From assembly GCA_022575985.1 (NCBI GenBank), contig JAKSXM010000231.1, positions 28,930,501-28,994,500 of the forward strand: a stretch of 64,000 nt of DNA, read 5' to 3'. Shown in pieces: positions 61,001 through 64,000 of this stretch. This DNA is from Anagrus nilaparvatae. Lineage: Eukaryota; Arthropoda; Insecta; Hymenoptera; Mymaridae. Under the pieces are notes generated by a model. The model was not told where the DNA came from, did no database searches, and saw only the letters and a program-made list of their open reading frames with translations. Every line of letters begins with the position of its first letter. The first letter of the stretch is position 1. Position numbers and translations under genes: made by a program.

Positions 61001-62687
61001 GAATTACATACTGAAAATTGAAATAACTATTACAAGAGCGAACACTTGTGCATCAACTTATTCCTCCTGTTTAATGAGTACTTAAATTAATCCCATCGAA
61101 AGTTAAAAAATGCAGATTAATCAATTAATATTCCCTATTCGACATTGAGTCTTTCTTTTAATATTTACTGTTACTTATACATCATCAATTAATTGACATT
61201 TTCTATTAATTACAAAAAAAAAATATCATTTTATCTATCTATATTCATATGACATTTTTATGTAATATTCATAGATACGAGAGATTTTGTAGTGAAAAAA
61301 ATTATCCTATACAATTTTAATTTATGCATCCATGTCGATGCATACATTATAAGCATGTCAAATATTACATAGTATTAAATTTTTTTTTTTAATTTGACTT
61401 TCAAATCTATGCAATAGATCTTTTATATATCAAATTTACTTTTTTTTCATTTTGATTTTATTAAATTCTAACGCAAATCAACAATATATTATGCTATGTA
61501 GTTTATGTATGTGCATATACTAAATAAAGTGTGAAGAAAAAAATTGTCGTGATGCAAATTTATGCTAAAATATCCTTACTCTCGTTAGATTGATTTTCCA
61601 ATAGTTTAAATTTTTTTTACATGAATCTTATAATTTATATTACAAAGCTAACAGCTATATTGTAATATATTCCAATTTATCTTTGTATATGTTAAAATTC
61701 ATTATAAAATGAACCAGAACATTTACCAAGAAATCAGTATAACATTTCCGAGAATATCGTTTTCAAATACTAAACCTAGCACGTATTACTGCAATCAGAA
61801 ACGTATATAAACCCAATTATATTTGTAAATTCTTTTTGATACAACTAGATTTTTTTTCATTATAGCTGCAACTCAAATATTCAGGTAACTGAGCTTCAAT
61901 TTTATTTGAATTATAAATGTCCAAGAATTTGCTCGAATAGTCAAGTAAAATTCAAGCACTGCAGCTACAGAGTAAACATATAAAGCTTTTTTTTTATTTT
62001 ATATTTATTTTTATCATAACTCGAGGGAAGAATTAAATATAGGGCGTTTTTCAACTACTAGTTTATTTATCAAACAACTGACAATTAAAAATTTTCAAAT
62101 AATAATAAATAATAAAAAATTAACTTACTGGCTAATTTCTTAGCTGTTTTAGCTGTCACTCTTTGTAAAAGCCATGATTGAAGCGCTAATCTATCCTTGT
62201 ATCTTTTAACAACATCAGGTCTTACATTATGTCTCTGGAGAAATTCATCACATTTTCTAAAAGCAGCTAAAGCTTTGGCAACTTGAGCTTCGTTCATGTT
62301 TATCTCTTCGCTATCAGATAAACTTTTCGAGCCACAAGACGAGCTCGATTCGTATTCATCCGCTTCATCCTCGTCTTCATCTTCATAATCTTCTTCGTCC
62401 TCATAATCGTCAACGTCTTCTTCGATATCCTCAAAATTATTATGATTTTCTAGTATTTCAATTTTATTTAAATCTTCTTCATTTATATCATAAATATTAC
62501 GTTTTTTATGATATTCTTTTATTATTTCTGGCTTATTATATGATTCTTCAAAATTTTTTTCCTTATTTTCTGAAAAACGATTATCGTATCTATTAATTAA
62601 GGCAGGAATTGGTCCTGTACGACGTCCAATATACTGAGTTTTGGGATTAACTTGAAAACGTACAGCTATTTTATTATTGCGCTTCAT
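6926..62687 (-). CDS. dachs: Unconventional (atypical) myosin, probable Dachs orthologue; complete 15-exon CDS
   Basis: Fifteen exons (listed separately) join with matching phase at every GT..AG junction into 3,945 nt, giving 1,314 residues plus TAA. Seen: acidic tract (about 85-129), short coiled-coil-like stretch (195-217), Asn-rich linker (346-357), motor starting near 388, P-loop GTSGSGKT (473-480), switch I NSESSRI (524-530), switch II DMFGFE (793-798), HYAGRVSYDASDF (909-921), PHFVRCVRSN (1010-1019), one IQ motif IQCNWRGWRIRKRW (1137-1150), PPPVPP (1231-1236) and an SH3-like C-terminus (about 1253-1308). Known of the family: in Drosophila, Dachs sits at the subapical cortex downstream of Fat/Dachsous, restrains Warts, and binds an SH3 adaptor (Dlish/Vamana). 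Inferred: Dachs identity, from motor sequence, single IQ and tail layout; length is near the roughly 1.2 kb-residue scale of fly Dachs. Another orphan myosin class is the main alternative. The start is the first ATG in its exon. Confidence 0.8.
7087..8256 (-). other. Intron 14 (1,170 bp) with AT palindromic repeat block
   Basis: From about 7,830 to 8,155 the intron consists of repeated, mutually inverted words such as GTAAATTTACAATTTTT and CGTAAATTTACG, and ends in ACAGTGTA. The words resemble the interior and the right end of the CACTG..CAGTG foldback MITE found elsewhere in the window, but a matching left terminus was not found. It is probably a decayed relative. Confidence 0.4.
8257..8356 (-). 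CDS. dachs: dachs-like myosin, coding exon 14 (residues 1229-1261)
   Basis: Acceptor TTATAG and donor GTAATA; phase 0 in, 1 out. It encodes ERPPPVPPSRSYTING, a PxxP-type segment that could be an SH3 ligand, and the first strand of the C-terminal SH3-like unit (TRLMKVPFS). Short but in frame on both sides. Confidence 0.78.
8446..8715 (-). CDS. dachs: dachs-like myosin, coding exon 13: IQ motif and tail (residues 1139-1228)
   Basis: Ninety codons, phase 0 in and out. It starts CNWRGWRIRKRW, completing a single IQ motif expected to bind calmodulin or a light chain. After it comes a basic, Gln/Asn-rich tail and a proline-rich stretch, GARPRPQPIAGTPPPDP, then CADAKMIQETCTLFGLDL. The tail is short and shows no coiled coil, FERM or MyTH4 domain. 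Confidence 0.83.
9208..9470 (-). CDS. dachs: dachs-like myosin, coding exon 12: converter and start of IQ motif (residues 1051-1138)
   Basis: Begins GYPHRMRFKAFNARYRLIAP, the myosin converter entry ('GYP.R..F..F..RY..L'), then FLSEGIRQQLENLRSEIRK (canonical 'F.......LE..R'). It ends at ...ATNIQ, the first two residues of the IQ motif, so the intron splits that motif. Phase 1 in, 0 out; donor GTAAAA. Confidence 0.88.
9919..10076. repeat. Foldback repeat in intron 11
   Basis: Inverted arms of about 50 bp: AAAAGGTGGATAAACATTTT at 9,919 is matched by its complement ending near 10,076, and inner parts (ATCCTTTTCCAGTTTCAG against CTGTAACTGTAAAAGGAT) also pair. The spacer is about 57 bp. No target duplication is evident. 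Confidence 0.6.
10309..10593. mobile_element. TA-type foldback MITE, CACTGAAAAA family (copy 1), intron 11
   Basis: Ends CACTGAAAAAAAAATCCGCT and its complement are flanked by TA at 10,307-10,308 and 10,594-10,595. Long inverted arms include TCTTTACGTTTCAAGTGA and TTCCGCTAGCTACAAGCGGA. TA target and TIR-only structure fit a Tc1/mariner-mobilised non-autonomous element. A second, shortened copy is at 46,959-47,100. Confidence 0.8.
10759..10970 (-). CDS. dachs: dachs-like myosin, coding exon 11: actin-binding and SH1 region (residues 980-1050)
   Basis: After a 78-bp intron. It encodes ISTLTQDFHTRLDNLLRTL, then PHFVRCVRSN (canonical PHFVRCIKPN), FDRNVTMHQIRSLQVLETV (canonical 'FD...V..QLR..G.LET') and LMAGG. 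Donor GTTAGT is non-optimal but is the only nearby GT that keeps phase with exon 12. Confidence 0.9.
11049..11220 (-). CDS. dachs: dachs-like myosin, coding exon 10 (residues 923-979)
   Basis: Follows a 68-bp intron. It encodes DTNKDVVPDDLVAVFYKHTC, the 'KN.D.L..D.......S' helix following the HYAG strand, then loop 2, FGSELKALYASDTVPRG. Phase 1 in, 2 out; donor GTAAGT. Confidence 0.88.
11289..11478 (-). CDS. dachs: dachs-like myosin, coding exon 9 (residues 860-922)
   Basis: Phase 0 in, 1 out. It encodes GLLSMLDVECSMRGTAESY (canonical 'G.L.LLDEEC..P.GTD'), then NPRLFDARTLDCRTFSIQHY and AGRVSYDASDFL, equivalent to 'F.I.HYAG.V.Y...GFL'. The acceptor TGTAGAG could be read two bases differently, but only the chosen junction keeps frame. 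Confidence 0.9.
11479..12739 (-). other. Intron 8 (1,261 bp) with two repeat fragments
   Basis: 11,785-11,940 holds a piece of the G-run / GGACTT-type element (GGGGGTACC, GATTTAGGGACTTG). 12,447-12,550 holds a copy of the 'GGCC..GTCGAGGATGG' foldback described at 16,221. The rest is AT-rich without recognisable content. Confidence 0.55.
12447..12550. repeat. Short foldback repeat, GTCGAGGATGG family (copy 1)
   Basis: GGGCCGCATAAATAAAGAAT on the left is complementary to the right end near ACATTCTTTTTTTACGGACA. The core AAGTCGAGGATGGCAAACTA matches the copy at 16,221-16,335 (AAGTCGAGGATGGTAACCAG). Two similar copies about 3.7 kb apart support a dispersed family. Confidence 0.55.
12740..13017 (-). 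CDS. dachs: dachs-like myosin, coding exon 8: switch II (residues 767-859)
   Basis: After a 68-bp intron. It encodes GILDMFGFE (switch II, canonical DI.GFE), then QLEHLCINLCAETMQHFYN, matching 'FEQLCINYANE.LQ..FN', and SSIESCRDEGI (canonical 'EQEEYLREGI'). This is the strongest single diagnostic stretch for a myosin head. Phase 1 in, 0 out. Confidence 0.92.
13086..13275 (-). CDS. dachs: dachs-like myosin, coding exon 7 (residues 704-766)
   Basis: Begins SNMTRDSLAKALYCRTVATI, the helix normally reading 'ARDALAKALYSRLF.WLV'. It is followed by a Ser/Thr-rich insertion (LGTLSSDSNESVHNQAEV and onwards) not found in conventional heads at this point. The insertion continues into exon 8 as GGAGSRS and looks like a class-specific surface loop. 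Phase 0 in, 1 out. Confidence 0.87.
14336..14577 (-). CDS. dachs: dachs-like myosin, coding exon 6 (residues 623-703)
   Basis: Acceptor ATAAAG, donor GTAAAT, phase 1 in and 0 out. It encodes VVRVLAAVLILGNVGF, the upper 50K helix seen in myosins as 'I..I.AAVLHLGNI.F', and ends SLCDANM. The acceptor lacks a long pyrimidine tract, which is unremarkable at this base composition. Confidence 0.88.
14863..15139 (-). CDS. dachs: dachs-like myosin, coding exon 5 (residues 531-622)
   Basis: Follows exon 4 after a 62-bp intron. It begins GHFIEVQVTDGALYRTKIHC and continues YFLDQTRV and NYHIFYQMLAGL, the standard myosin block after switch I (YLLEKSRV, NFHIFYQLLAG). Donor GTATAT; ends in phase 1. Confidence 0.9.
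15202..15546 (-). CDS. dachs: dachs-like myosin, coding exon 4: P-loop and switch I (residues 416-530)
   Basis: Phase 0 in and out, 115 codons. It opens with TNIGPILVCLNPYTNVGN, matching the myosin 'T.IG.ILV.VNPY' strand, then P-loop GTSGSGKT (canonical GESGAGKT) and NSESSRI before the next exon's G (canonical N.NSSRFGK). The substitutions at Glu, Ala, Asn and Phe positions of these nucleotide-binding loops fit an atypical head, while the P-loop Lys-Thr is retained. Confidence 0.9.
16221..16335. repeat. Short foldback repeat, GTCGAGGATGG family (copy 2)
   Basis: Left end CGGCTCGTGTCCAGAAAAGT and right end near TTTATGGACAAGGGCCG are imperfect inverted repeats; the middle carries AAGTCGAGGATGG. 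Related fragments of the left end lie at 24,130 and 29,350 (GTGTCCAGAAAAGTAAAGAA). Confidence 0.55.
16606..16975. mobile_element. TA-type foldback MITE, CACTGTAAAAAG family (copy 1), intron 3
   Basis: Begins CACTGTAAAAAGTAACTTTC and ends with its complement, flanked on both sides by TA. The interior is almost one long palindrome of CGAAAAATTAGTAAATTTTC-like words. The 370-bp length and structure repeat in five more copies in this window. No coding capacity. Confidence 0.85.
18061..18132. repeat. 36-bp tandem duplication
   Basis: TCGGCGGATCTTTAGTTAYA followed by AAAGTAAATTCTCAAA occurs twice in direct succession (18,061 and 18,097) with a single difference. Confidence 0.85.
19315..19682 (-). 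CDS. dachs: dachs-like myosin, coding exon 3 (residues 293-415)
   Basis: Acceptor TTTTTAG, donor GTAAGA, length 368 nt (phase 1 in, 0 out). It encodes the end of the disordered linker, including an Asn run at about 346-357 made mostly of AAT codons, then the motor entry VTLDDLIHLPGPLTEDAV, the usual 'DL..L..L.E..V...L..R' opening of a myosin head. Confidence 0.85.
20012..20329 (-). CDS. dachs: dachs-like myosin, coding exon 2 (residues 187-292)
   Basis: Acceptor TTTCAG abuts 20,329 and donor GTAAG follows 20,012. The phase-1 start fits exon 1 across the 41.8 kb intron and reads on without a stop. It encodes a heptad-like stretch (VHLQQRLRSLSTELVTLRNR) and then a Ser/Asn/Pro/His-rich low-complexity linker. 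It ends in phase 1. Confidence 0.78.
21829..22087. mobile_element. Insertion with 12-bp direct flanks, 41-bp inverted repeats and hammerhead-like motif
   Basis: CCAGATTAATAA occurs at 21,817-21,828 and again at 22,088-22,099, as expected for a target duplication. Between them lie perfect 41-bp inverted repeats (21,902-21,942 and 22,049-22,089, starting GGTAAATAAAAATAAAGACG). On the minus strand between the arms is TTGATAATG, then a stem AAAG-CCTGAG-CTTT, then CGAAACGTCG (about 21,961-21,993). This order resembles the CUGAUGA / stem II / GAAAC / GUC core of hammerhead ribozymes in Penelope-like retroelements, with core substitutions. No reverse transcriptase is present. Confidence 0.55.
24216..24795. 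repeat. G-run / GGACTTAGAATAATTTCGA element (24 kb copy)
   Basis: Bounded by AACATGGAACATG at 24,219 and AACATGTTCCATGTTCG near 24,773. The inside has repeated GATTTAGGGACTTAGAATA-like units of about 23 bp on both sides of a block with runs of up to ten or more G (24,400-24,600), which stand out in this AT-rich DNA. Similar composition recurs at 27.7, 41.0, 43.6, 46.7, 48.2 and 56.3 kb. Confidence 0.6.
25198..25640. repeat. Alternating inverted repeats (CCCGTATGCATATAGGACCT type)
   Basis: Words such as CGGACCCGTATGC, TAGGACCTGGGTATTTTCAT and ATTATGAAAATACCCA recur many times in both orientations, so neighbouring units are complementary to each other. It belongs to the same element as the 96-bp array but has a different unit sequence. 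Confidence 0.75.
25640..26240. repeat. 96-bp near-palindromic tandem array inside the hAT-like element
   Basis: TACGGCATATT recurs at 25,847, 25,943, 26,039 and, as TAAGGCATATT, at 26,135: an exact 96-bp period. Each unit folds on itself: TACGGCTCCCGTATTG ... GCCGTATGGATTTTCATACGGC ends with the complement AATACGGGAGCCGTA. Roughly five to six units are present. Confidence 0.88.
27674..27910. repeat. G-run / GGACTTAGAATAATTTCGA element (27 kb remnant)
   Basis: Starts with TTAACATGGAACATATTTAT, then runs of G, then successive GATTTAGGGACTTAGAATAA-like units. The far end of the element is not recognisable, so this is probably one half of a decayed copy. Confidence 0.5.
29510..29731. repeat. Foldback element, GGGTCGATTT family (copy 1)
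   Basis: GGGTCGATTTTATGGAGCAT followed by ATTCTTACTAGATTCT at the left is the complement of AGAATCTAGTAAGAATACGC and TCCATGAAATCGACTC at the right. Inverted arms are about 45-50 bp in a 222-bp unit. A second copy at 46,767-47,130 shares both ends. No coding capacity and no clear target duplication. Confidence 0.75.
31029..31260. mobile_element. Foldback MITE with about 80-bp near-identical inverted repeats
   Basis: Left arm TAAGGCAGCTTCTACAATAG continuing through ACATATTTGTGTATGGCCAA is repeated in inverse orientation at 31,180-31,260 with very few differences. The spacer is about 70 bp. The terminal TA may be the target duplication. High arm identity suggests a recent insertion. Confidence 0.75.
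32247..32651. mobile_element. TA-type foldback MITE, CACTGTAAAAAG family (copy 2)
   Basis: CACTGTAAAAAGTAACTTTT at the left and AGTTACTTTTTAAAGTG at the right, with TA on each side. The interior has the same palindromic CGAAAAATT / TACTAAATTTAGTA words as copy 1. Confidence 0.85.
33422..33454. repeat. 12-bp tandem repeat, 2.75 units
   Basis: ATGCTTACGAGA occurs at 33,422 and 33,434, followed by a partial third unit. Confidence 0.85.
34730..35135. repeat. Long palindrome, GGGTCGCTGATTA family
   Basis: The left half (TTTAGTATAGATATTTTGGG, TCGCTGATTACGAATTTC, GGTCCATATGGGTTTTTTGA) is the imperfect complement of the right half, with the centre near 34,935. Related single-arm sequence occurs at 60,180-60,630 and inside the hAT-like element at 39,590-40,090 (GACCCAAAAAA, CACCCTTAAATTTGCAAAAA). 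Confidence 0.7.
38271..40968. mobile_element. hAT-like non-autonomous element with about 300-bp inverted arms
   Basis: CGAGGGGCTATTGTCTTGAA at the left and the complement of CGAGGGGCTATCGTCTTGAA at the right are flanked by the perfect 8-bp direct repeat AATAAAAC (38,263-38,270 and 40,969-40,976). The inverted arms extend through GGTACAAACAAGCC-like sequence and a stretch of short GATTTTTCGTGATTTTTT units. The middle has no transposase; it holds GGTCGCT-family sequence and a nested hairpin at 40,091-40,290. A short relative lies at 50,983-51,327. Confidence 0.82.
40091..40290. mobile_element. TA-flanked hairpin element, CACGG-end family (200 bp)
   Basis: CACGGTCTTTGAGTGCTGG at the left matches CCAGCACTCAAAGACCGTG at the right, with TA on both sides. 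Inverted homology continues inward (TCAAATGACAAA, TGGGTTGGCAT against ATACCAACCTA). It is nested in the hAT-like element 38,271-40,968. Confidence 0.75.
41010..41625. repeat. G-run / GGACTTAGAATAATTTCGA element (41 kb copy, inverted)
   Basis: Left boundary GCATGGAACATGTTTAC at 41,018 follows ACCGGTTTGTG. The interior has consecutive 22-24 bp units of the type AATTATTCTAAGTCCCTAAA between 41,120 and 41,500, two runs of ten or so C, and a right boundary with GGGAATATGTTCAATGTTAA near 41,609. It is the clearest full copy. Confidence 0.65.
43560..44395. repeat. G-run / GGACTTAGAATAATTTCGA element (43 kb copy)
   Basis: Contains successive AGTTTAGGGACTTA-like units, a run of about 14 G at 44,221, and the right boundary GAACATGTTCCATGCTCGTT near 44,350. 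Units occur in both orientations around 43,760-43,830, suggesting internal rearrangement. Confidence 0.55.
46767..47130. repeat. Foldback element, GGGTCGATTT family (copy 2), interrupted
   Basis: GGGTCGATTTCATGGAGCAT and TTCTTATTAGATTTTAGGGA at the left are mirrored by GTCCCTAAAA and, after the inserted MITE, TAGTAAGAATATTCTCCATG at the right. Removing 46,959-47,100 and one TA restores the continuous right arm seen in copy 1. Confidence 0.75.
46959..47100. mobile_element. TA-type MITE, CACTGAAAAA family (copy 2), shortened
   Basis: The right end matches the family (GCGGCAAGCGGATTTTTTTT then CAGTG) and the middle TTTCTTTACGTTTCAAGTCA matches copy 1. The left end reads AAGTGAAAAAAAAATCCGCT (first bases changed), and much of the left arm is missing. 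TA on both sides. Confidence 0.75.
47275..47714. mobile_element. TA-type foldback MITE, CACTGTAAAAAG family (copy 3)
   Basis: Starts CACTGTAAAAAGTAACTTTC and ends AAGTTACTTTGTACAGTG, with TA on each side. At 440 bp it is the longest copy here. It is inserted in the G-run element. Confidence 0.85.
48230..49350. repeat. G-run / GGACTTAGAATAATTTCGA element (48 kb copy), interrupted
   Basis: G-runs at 48,230-48,400, boundary-like TTAACATGAAACATGTTTAT at 48,311, units such as TCAATTTAGAGACTTTG, then, after a 0.2-kb insertion, TTACTAGATG-type sequence in reverse and AACATGTTCCATGCATTTAG at 49,313. The right part is the reverse complement of the left part of the 41 kb copy. Confidence 0.6.
48550..48745. 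mobile_element. Insertion with about 33-bp inverted ends and hairpin-CGAAACGT motif
   Basis: GTGATGTGATTCTTTTGACC and the adjacent AAGAGGGCTATTA at the left are mirrored at the right (TAATAGCCCTATTGGTCAAA). Flanking 9-mers TAATAATTA and TAATTATTA differ at one base and may be a target duplication. The interior has a perfect hairpin GTGTAC-TGTTC-GTACAC directly followed by GAAACGTAACG and then AATAAA, the same order as in the insertion at 21,829-22,087. Confidence 0.55.
50664..50733. mobile_element. TA-flanked 70-bp hairpin element
   Basis: CATGGTAGAGCTGCTTTGG at the left is complementary to CCAAAGCAGCTCTACCGTG at the right, with TA at 50,662-50,663 and 50,734-50,735. Outer bases resemble the hairpin at 53,787. 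Confidence 0.7.
50953..51552. mobile_element. hAT-like non-autonomous element, 600 bp, with a nested hAT-like insertion
   Basis: CAGGCACGTATCCAGA at the left and TCTGGATACATGCCTG at the right are flanked by a perfect 8-bp direct repeat GTTTTACA (50,945-50,952 and 51,553-51,560). Inside the left end, at a G-rich stretch, sits the second element 50,983-51,327. No transposase. Confidence 0.87.
50983..51327. mobile_element. Nested hAT-like MITE related to 38,271-40,968
   Basis: Ends CGAGGGGCTATCGTCTTGGA and the complement of CGAGGGGCTGTCGTCTTGGA match the termini of the 2.7 kb element. Flanking 8-mers CCAAGGGG and CCCAGGGG differ at one base. The left 230 bp follow the left arm of the larger element, including AGCGTTTTTTAGCCTTGTAA. 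Its position inside 50,953-51,552 means it jumped later. Confidence 0.82.
53787..53854. mobile_element. TA-flanked 68-bp hairpin element, CACGG-end family
   Basis: CACGGCCAGGCTGCTTTGCT and the complement at the right end, AGCAAAGCAGCCTGGCCGTG, are perfect inverted repeats with only about 10 bp between arms; TA on both sides (53,785-53,786 and 53,855-53,856). The near-perfect stem suggests recent origin. Confidence 0.75.
56322..57015. repeat. G-run / GGACTTAGAATAATTTCGA element (56 kb copy), interrupted
   Basis: GGAACATGTTTACTAACAGC near 56,328 and following sequence align with the left part of the 41 kb copy; AATTATTCTAAGTCCCTAAA-type units run from 56,450 to 56,670. A MITE fragment then interrupts, after which TTTCATGTTAAAATGG near 57,006 is the right boundary. 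Confidence 0.6.
56684..56984. mobile_element. CACTGTAAAAAG MITE, left-truncated (copy 4)
   Basis: Begins within the family's TTACTAAATTTAGTATATTA-like middle and runs to the intact right end AAGTTACTTTTTACAGTG followed by TA. The left quarter is missing. Confidence 0.75.
58364..58793. mobile_element. CACTGTAAAAAG MITE (copy 5)
   Basis: CACTGTAAAAAGTAACTTTC at the left; AAGTTACTTCTTCCAGTG at the right. The flanking dinucleotide is CA on both sides instead of TA. Interior words match the other copies. Confidence 0.82.
60170..60630. repeat. Dispersed repeat, GGGTCGCTGATTA family (single arm)
   Basis: TCACCAGATTTGGTCTACTA, GGGTCCAGATTTGGTCAATA and CACCCTTAAATTTGCAAAAA match words in the palindrome at 34,730-35,135. 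The copy ends where MITE copy 6 begins. Confidence 0.5.
60631..60966. mobile_element. CACTGTAAAAAG MITE, right-truncated (copy 6)
   Basis: Intact left end after TA (60,629-60,630), family interior up to ATATACGATTTTTTTC, then unrelated sequence: the right terminus is missing. It interrupts GGTCGCT-family repeat sequence (GACCCAAAAAACCTATAG). Confidence 0.78.
62129..62687 (-). CDS. dachs: dachs-like myosin, coding exon 1 (residues 1-186)
   Basis: Starts at ATG 62,685-62,687; no other ATG occurs between here and the probable splice acceptor at 62,780. It encodes a basic N-terminus (VRFQVNPKTQYIGRRTGPIP), a Glu/Asp-rich tract with a following Ser cluster, then a helical, probably conserved block, KCDEFLQRHNVRPDVVKRYK. 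The exon ends at donor GTAAGT (62,123-62,128) after one base of a codon (phase 1). The open frame runs on into the intron to 62,085, but that part is not coding. Confidence 0.8.
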
Positions 62688-64000
62688 AAAAGTGATATTA
62701 AGGCAATTACAGCCTTAAATTTTACTTTTCCTTTTGTAAAACTTAAATTACAATTTCTGTTTGATTTATTTCTTGAAACCTAAAAATATTTAAAAAAAAT
62801 TATTTTTAAAAAGTTATGGAAATTTTTATATTAGCATTATATATTTAAAAATTAAGAATTTATTTATTAAGGAAAAATAATAAATTAAAAACTTTGAAAA
62901 ATCATTTAATTGAGCAAATGAAAGCGAAGCGATACTAGGTTACATTGTTTCTAACCGAATCTAGGCCTCACGCTCTTAAGATTTCGGCTTTAAACCCCAA
63001 TGCTAACGGTGGTTATTTCATATTTTTTATTCTGAAAAGATTAAATTTTTAAAAATTATTTTTATCATTGGTTTCAGGATTCGGATACCCGTAAAATGTT
63101 AAATTAATCCATTGGCACCTGAAATTGACTTTTGTCGCACAAAACTTCAACTTCTCATATCTCGGTAAATTTTTTTAAAAATTAAATAAAGGTGGTTATT
63201 ACTAACTAACCCGACTATTTTTGAGCATGCTTTTTCAGAATCTGATCCATGCCGTTATTTAATAAATAAATTTTTAGATTCTTTTTAGATTTAGATTATT
63301 TTTTTGAAACTAGATTTTTGACCTGAAAAATTTCTTGAGAAAATATGCGGAAACAGTACAATTTTTGATTCCAAAACTTCCGTGCGAATAAATTCATTAA
63401 AAAATGCACTCGTGTACCATCCCGAGCGAACAAGTCGGGCGGATTACCACCATAAGTCAGGCGGCCCGTCGGAGGCCCTCCTTAGGACCGTCTTACTTAT
63501 CTAACTTATGTTAATTGACGCATAAATTTTTAAAAAAATTATTTTTTATAAAAATATAAAAAAATTTTAATATGCGTAAAAACATAATTTAGCTTTAATT
63601 ATAAATCATTAATATTTATTTTTACATGAGTATAACATGCATGTAAATAATGTAATATTTTGATATCATTAGTCCATTTATACAAAGTTTTTTTTTTTAA
63701 ATTGAACAGTTATTCATAAAATATATAATATTGAACGCAAACGATATAAAATGAATTTTAAAAAAATCTAAAAAAAAATTGTATAAATATGATCAAAATA
63801 AAATCGCGACAGAATATCCGAATGAATATGACAGTATAATAATTATTACCAAACTGCAATATGATATTATATACATCCCTCTATACACTATAAAATTATA
63901 ACCGCTGCCACCGACGCGGTTTTTTTGGGCACCTTACATTTGGGCCGGAACCCCTTAATTGGGCACCTTATCTCTCTATATTATATGACGATTTGTTATC
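62688..64000. other. 5' flanking region of the dachs-like gene
   Basis: 62,688-62,779 is probably 5' UTR. 63,418-63,502 is a GC-rich patch (TCGGGCGGATTACC, GTCAGGCGGCCCGTCGG) unlike its surroundings. TTGGGCACCTTA is repeated at 63,925 and 63,959 at the window edge. No core promoter can be assigned and no other gene is seen. Confidence 0.45.
62780..62781 (-). other. Probable 3' splice site of a 5' UTR intron
   Basis: On the minus strand an AT-rich tract ending ATATTTTTAG precedes 62,779. An in-frame TAG lies at this AG, and no ATG occurs between it and the start codon at 62,687. This suggests the first coding exon begins at 62,779 and that the promoter and first non-coding exon lie farther upstream, perhaps outside the window. 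Confidence 0.4.

Larger units (their letters stand above)
20330..62128 (-). other. Intron 1 of the dachs-like gene, 41,799 bp
   Basis: Bounded by donor GTAAGT (62,123-62,128) and acceptor TTTCAG at 20,330. No nested gene with convincing coding signal was found on either strand; open frames are short and AT-driven. Most recognisable content is transposon-derived (listed separately). Large first introns often carry enhancers, but none can be identified from sequence alone. Confidence 0.75.
51561..62128. other. Intron 1 segment nearest coding exon 1
   Basis: Contains a hairpin at 53,787-53,854, a run of 13 C at 53,463, a dispersed repeat near 55,010-55,450 (shares GTGATAAAAAATTGCG with 50.93 kb), a G-run element at 56,322-57,015, and MITE copies at 56,684, 58,364 and 60,631. 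60,170-60,630 is GGTCGCT-family sequence. The rest is AT-rich, with nothing recognisable. Confidence 0.5.

Noticed and set aside
61863..61977. Possible TA hairpin with TAGCTGCA / TGCAGCTA ends, and a similar one at 28,523-28,618
   Set aside because: Only the outermost 8-10 bases pair well and inner arms are weak; not enough to call an element.
62085..62687. A single 200-residue acidic protein gene on the minus strand
   Set aside because: A good donor (GTAAGT) ends the coding part at 62,129, and the downstream phase-1 exon at 20,329 continues it. The last residues (KLIFYYLLLF) are translated intron.
6926..62687. Assignment to myosin XVIII or conventional myosin II
   Set aside because: There is one IQ motif, no long coiled-coil tail and no PDZ, and the head has distinct insertions. 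The layout fits the Dachs class better.
1..64000. tRNA or rRNA genes
   Set aside because: No GGTTCGAATCC-type T-arm box with a matching acceptor stem and no rRNA-like block was seen; a covariance search was not possible.

Overview
This window comes from an AT-rich animal nuclear genome, most likely an insect. It has one intron-containing gene with GT..AG junctions, several 62-90 bp introns, strong A/T preference at third codon positions, and a dense load of short non-autonomous DNA transposons. I cannot name the species or order.

The only convincing gene is on the minus strand. Fifteen coding exons between 62,687 (ATG) and 6,926 (TAA) join in consistent phase into one 3,945-nt reading frame of 1,314 codons plus stop. 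It encodes an unconventional myosin: acidic N-terminal region, low-complexity linker, motor domain, one IQ motif, proline-rich tail and an SH3-like C-terminus. Motor sequence and layout best fit the insect atypical myosin Dachs (myosin XX class), the Fat/Dachsous/Hippo pathway effector known from Drosophila. Exon 1 is separated from exon 2 by a 41.8 kb intron (20,330-62,128) that makes up about two thirds of the window. The other introns run from 62 bp to 3.8 kb.

Layout. 1-6,925 is the 3' flank: AT-rich, with a decayed coding-like fragment near 3.5-3.9 kb. 6,926-20,329 holds coding exons 15 to 2, with transposon fragments in the longer introns. 20,330-62,128 is intron 1. 62,129-62,687 is coding exon 1. 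62,688-64,000 is the 5' flank, with a probable 3' splice site just upstream of the ATG that implies a separate 5' UTR exon, and a small GC-rich patch.

Intron 1 and the smaller introns hold several families of palindromic or TIR-bearing elements. (a) hAT-like elements with 8-bp target duplications: 25,058-26,351 (filled with 96-bp near-palindromic tandem repeats), 38,271-40,968 (about 300-bp inverted arms), and 50,953-51,552 with a second one nested at 50,983-51,327. (b) Six copies of a 370-440 bp foldback MITE with CACTGTAAAAAG ends in a TA target. (c) A second TA-type MITE with CACTGAAAAA ends. (d) 68-200 bp hairpins with CACGG-type ends. (e) A dispersed element built of about 23-bp 'GGACTTAGAATAATTTCGA' repeats and G-runs, bounded by AACATGTTCC motifs. 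(f) Two roughly 200-260 bp insertions carrying a hairpin followed by CGAAACGT, reminiscent of hammerhead-ribozyme motifs of Penelope-like retroelements. Several elements are nested, up to three levels at 46.65-47.87 kb. No transposase, tRNA, rRNA or CRISPR array was found.
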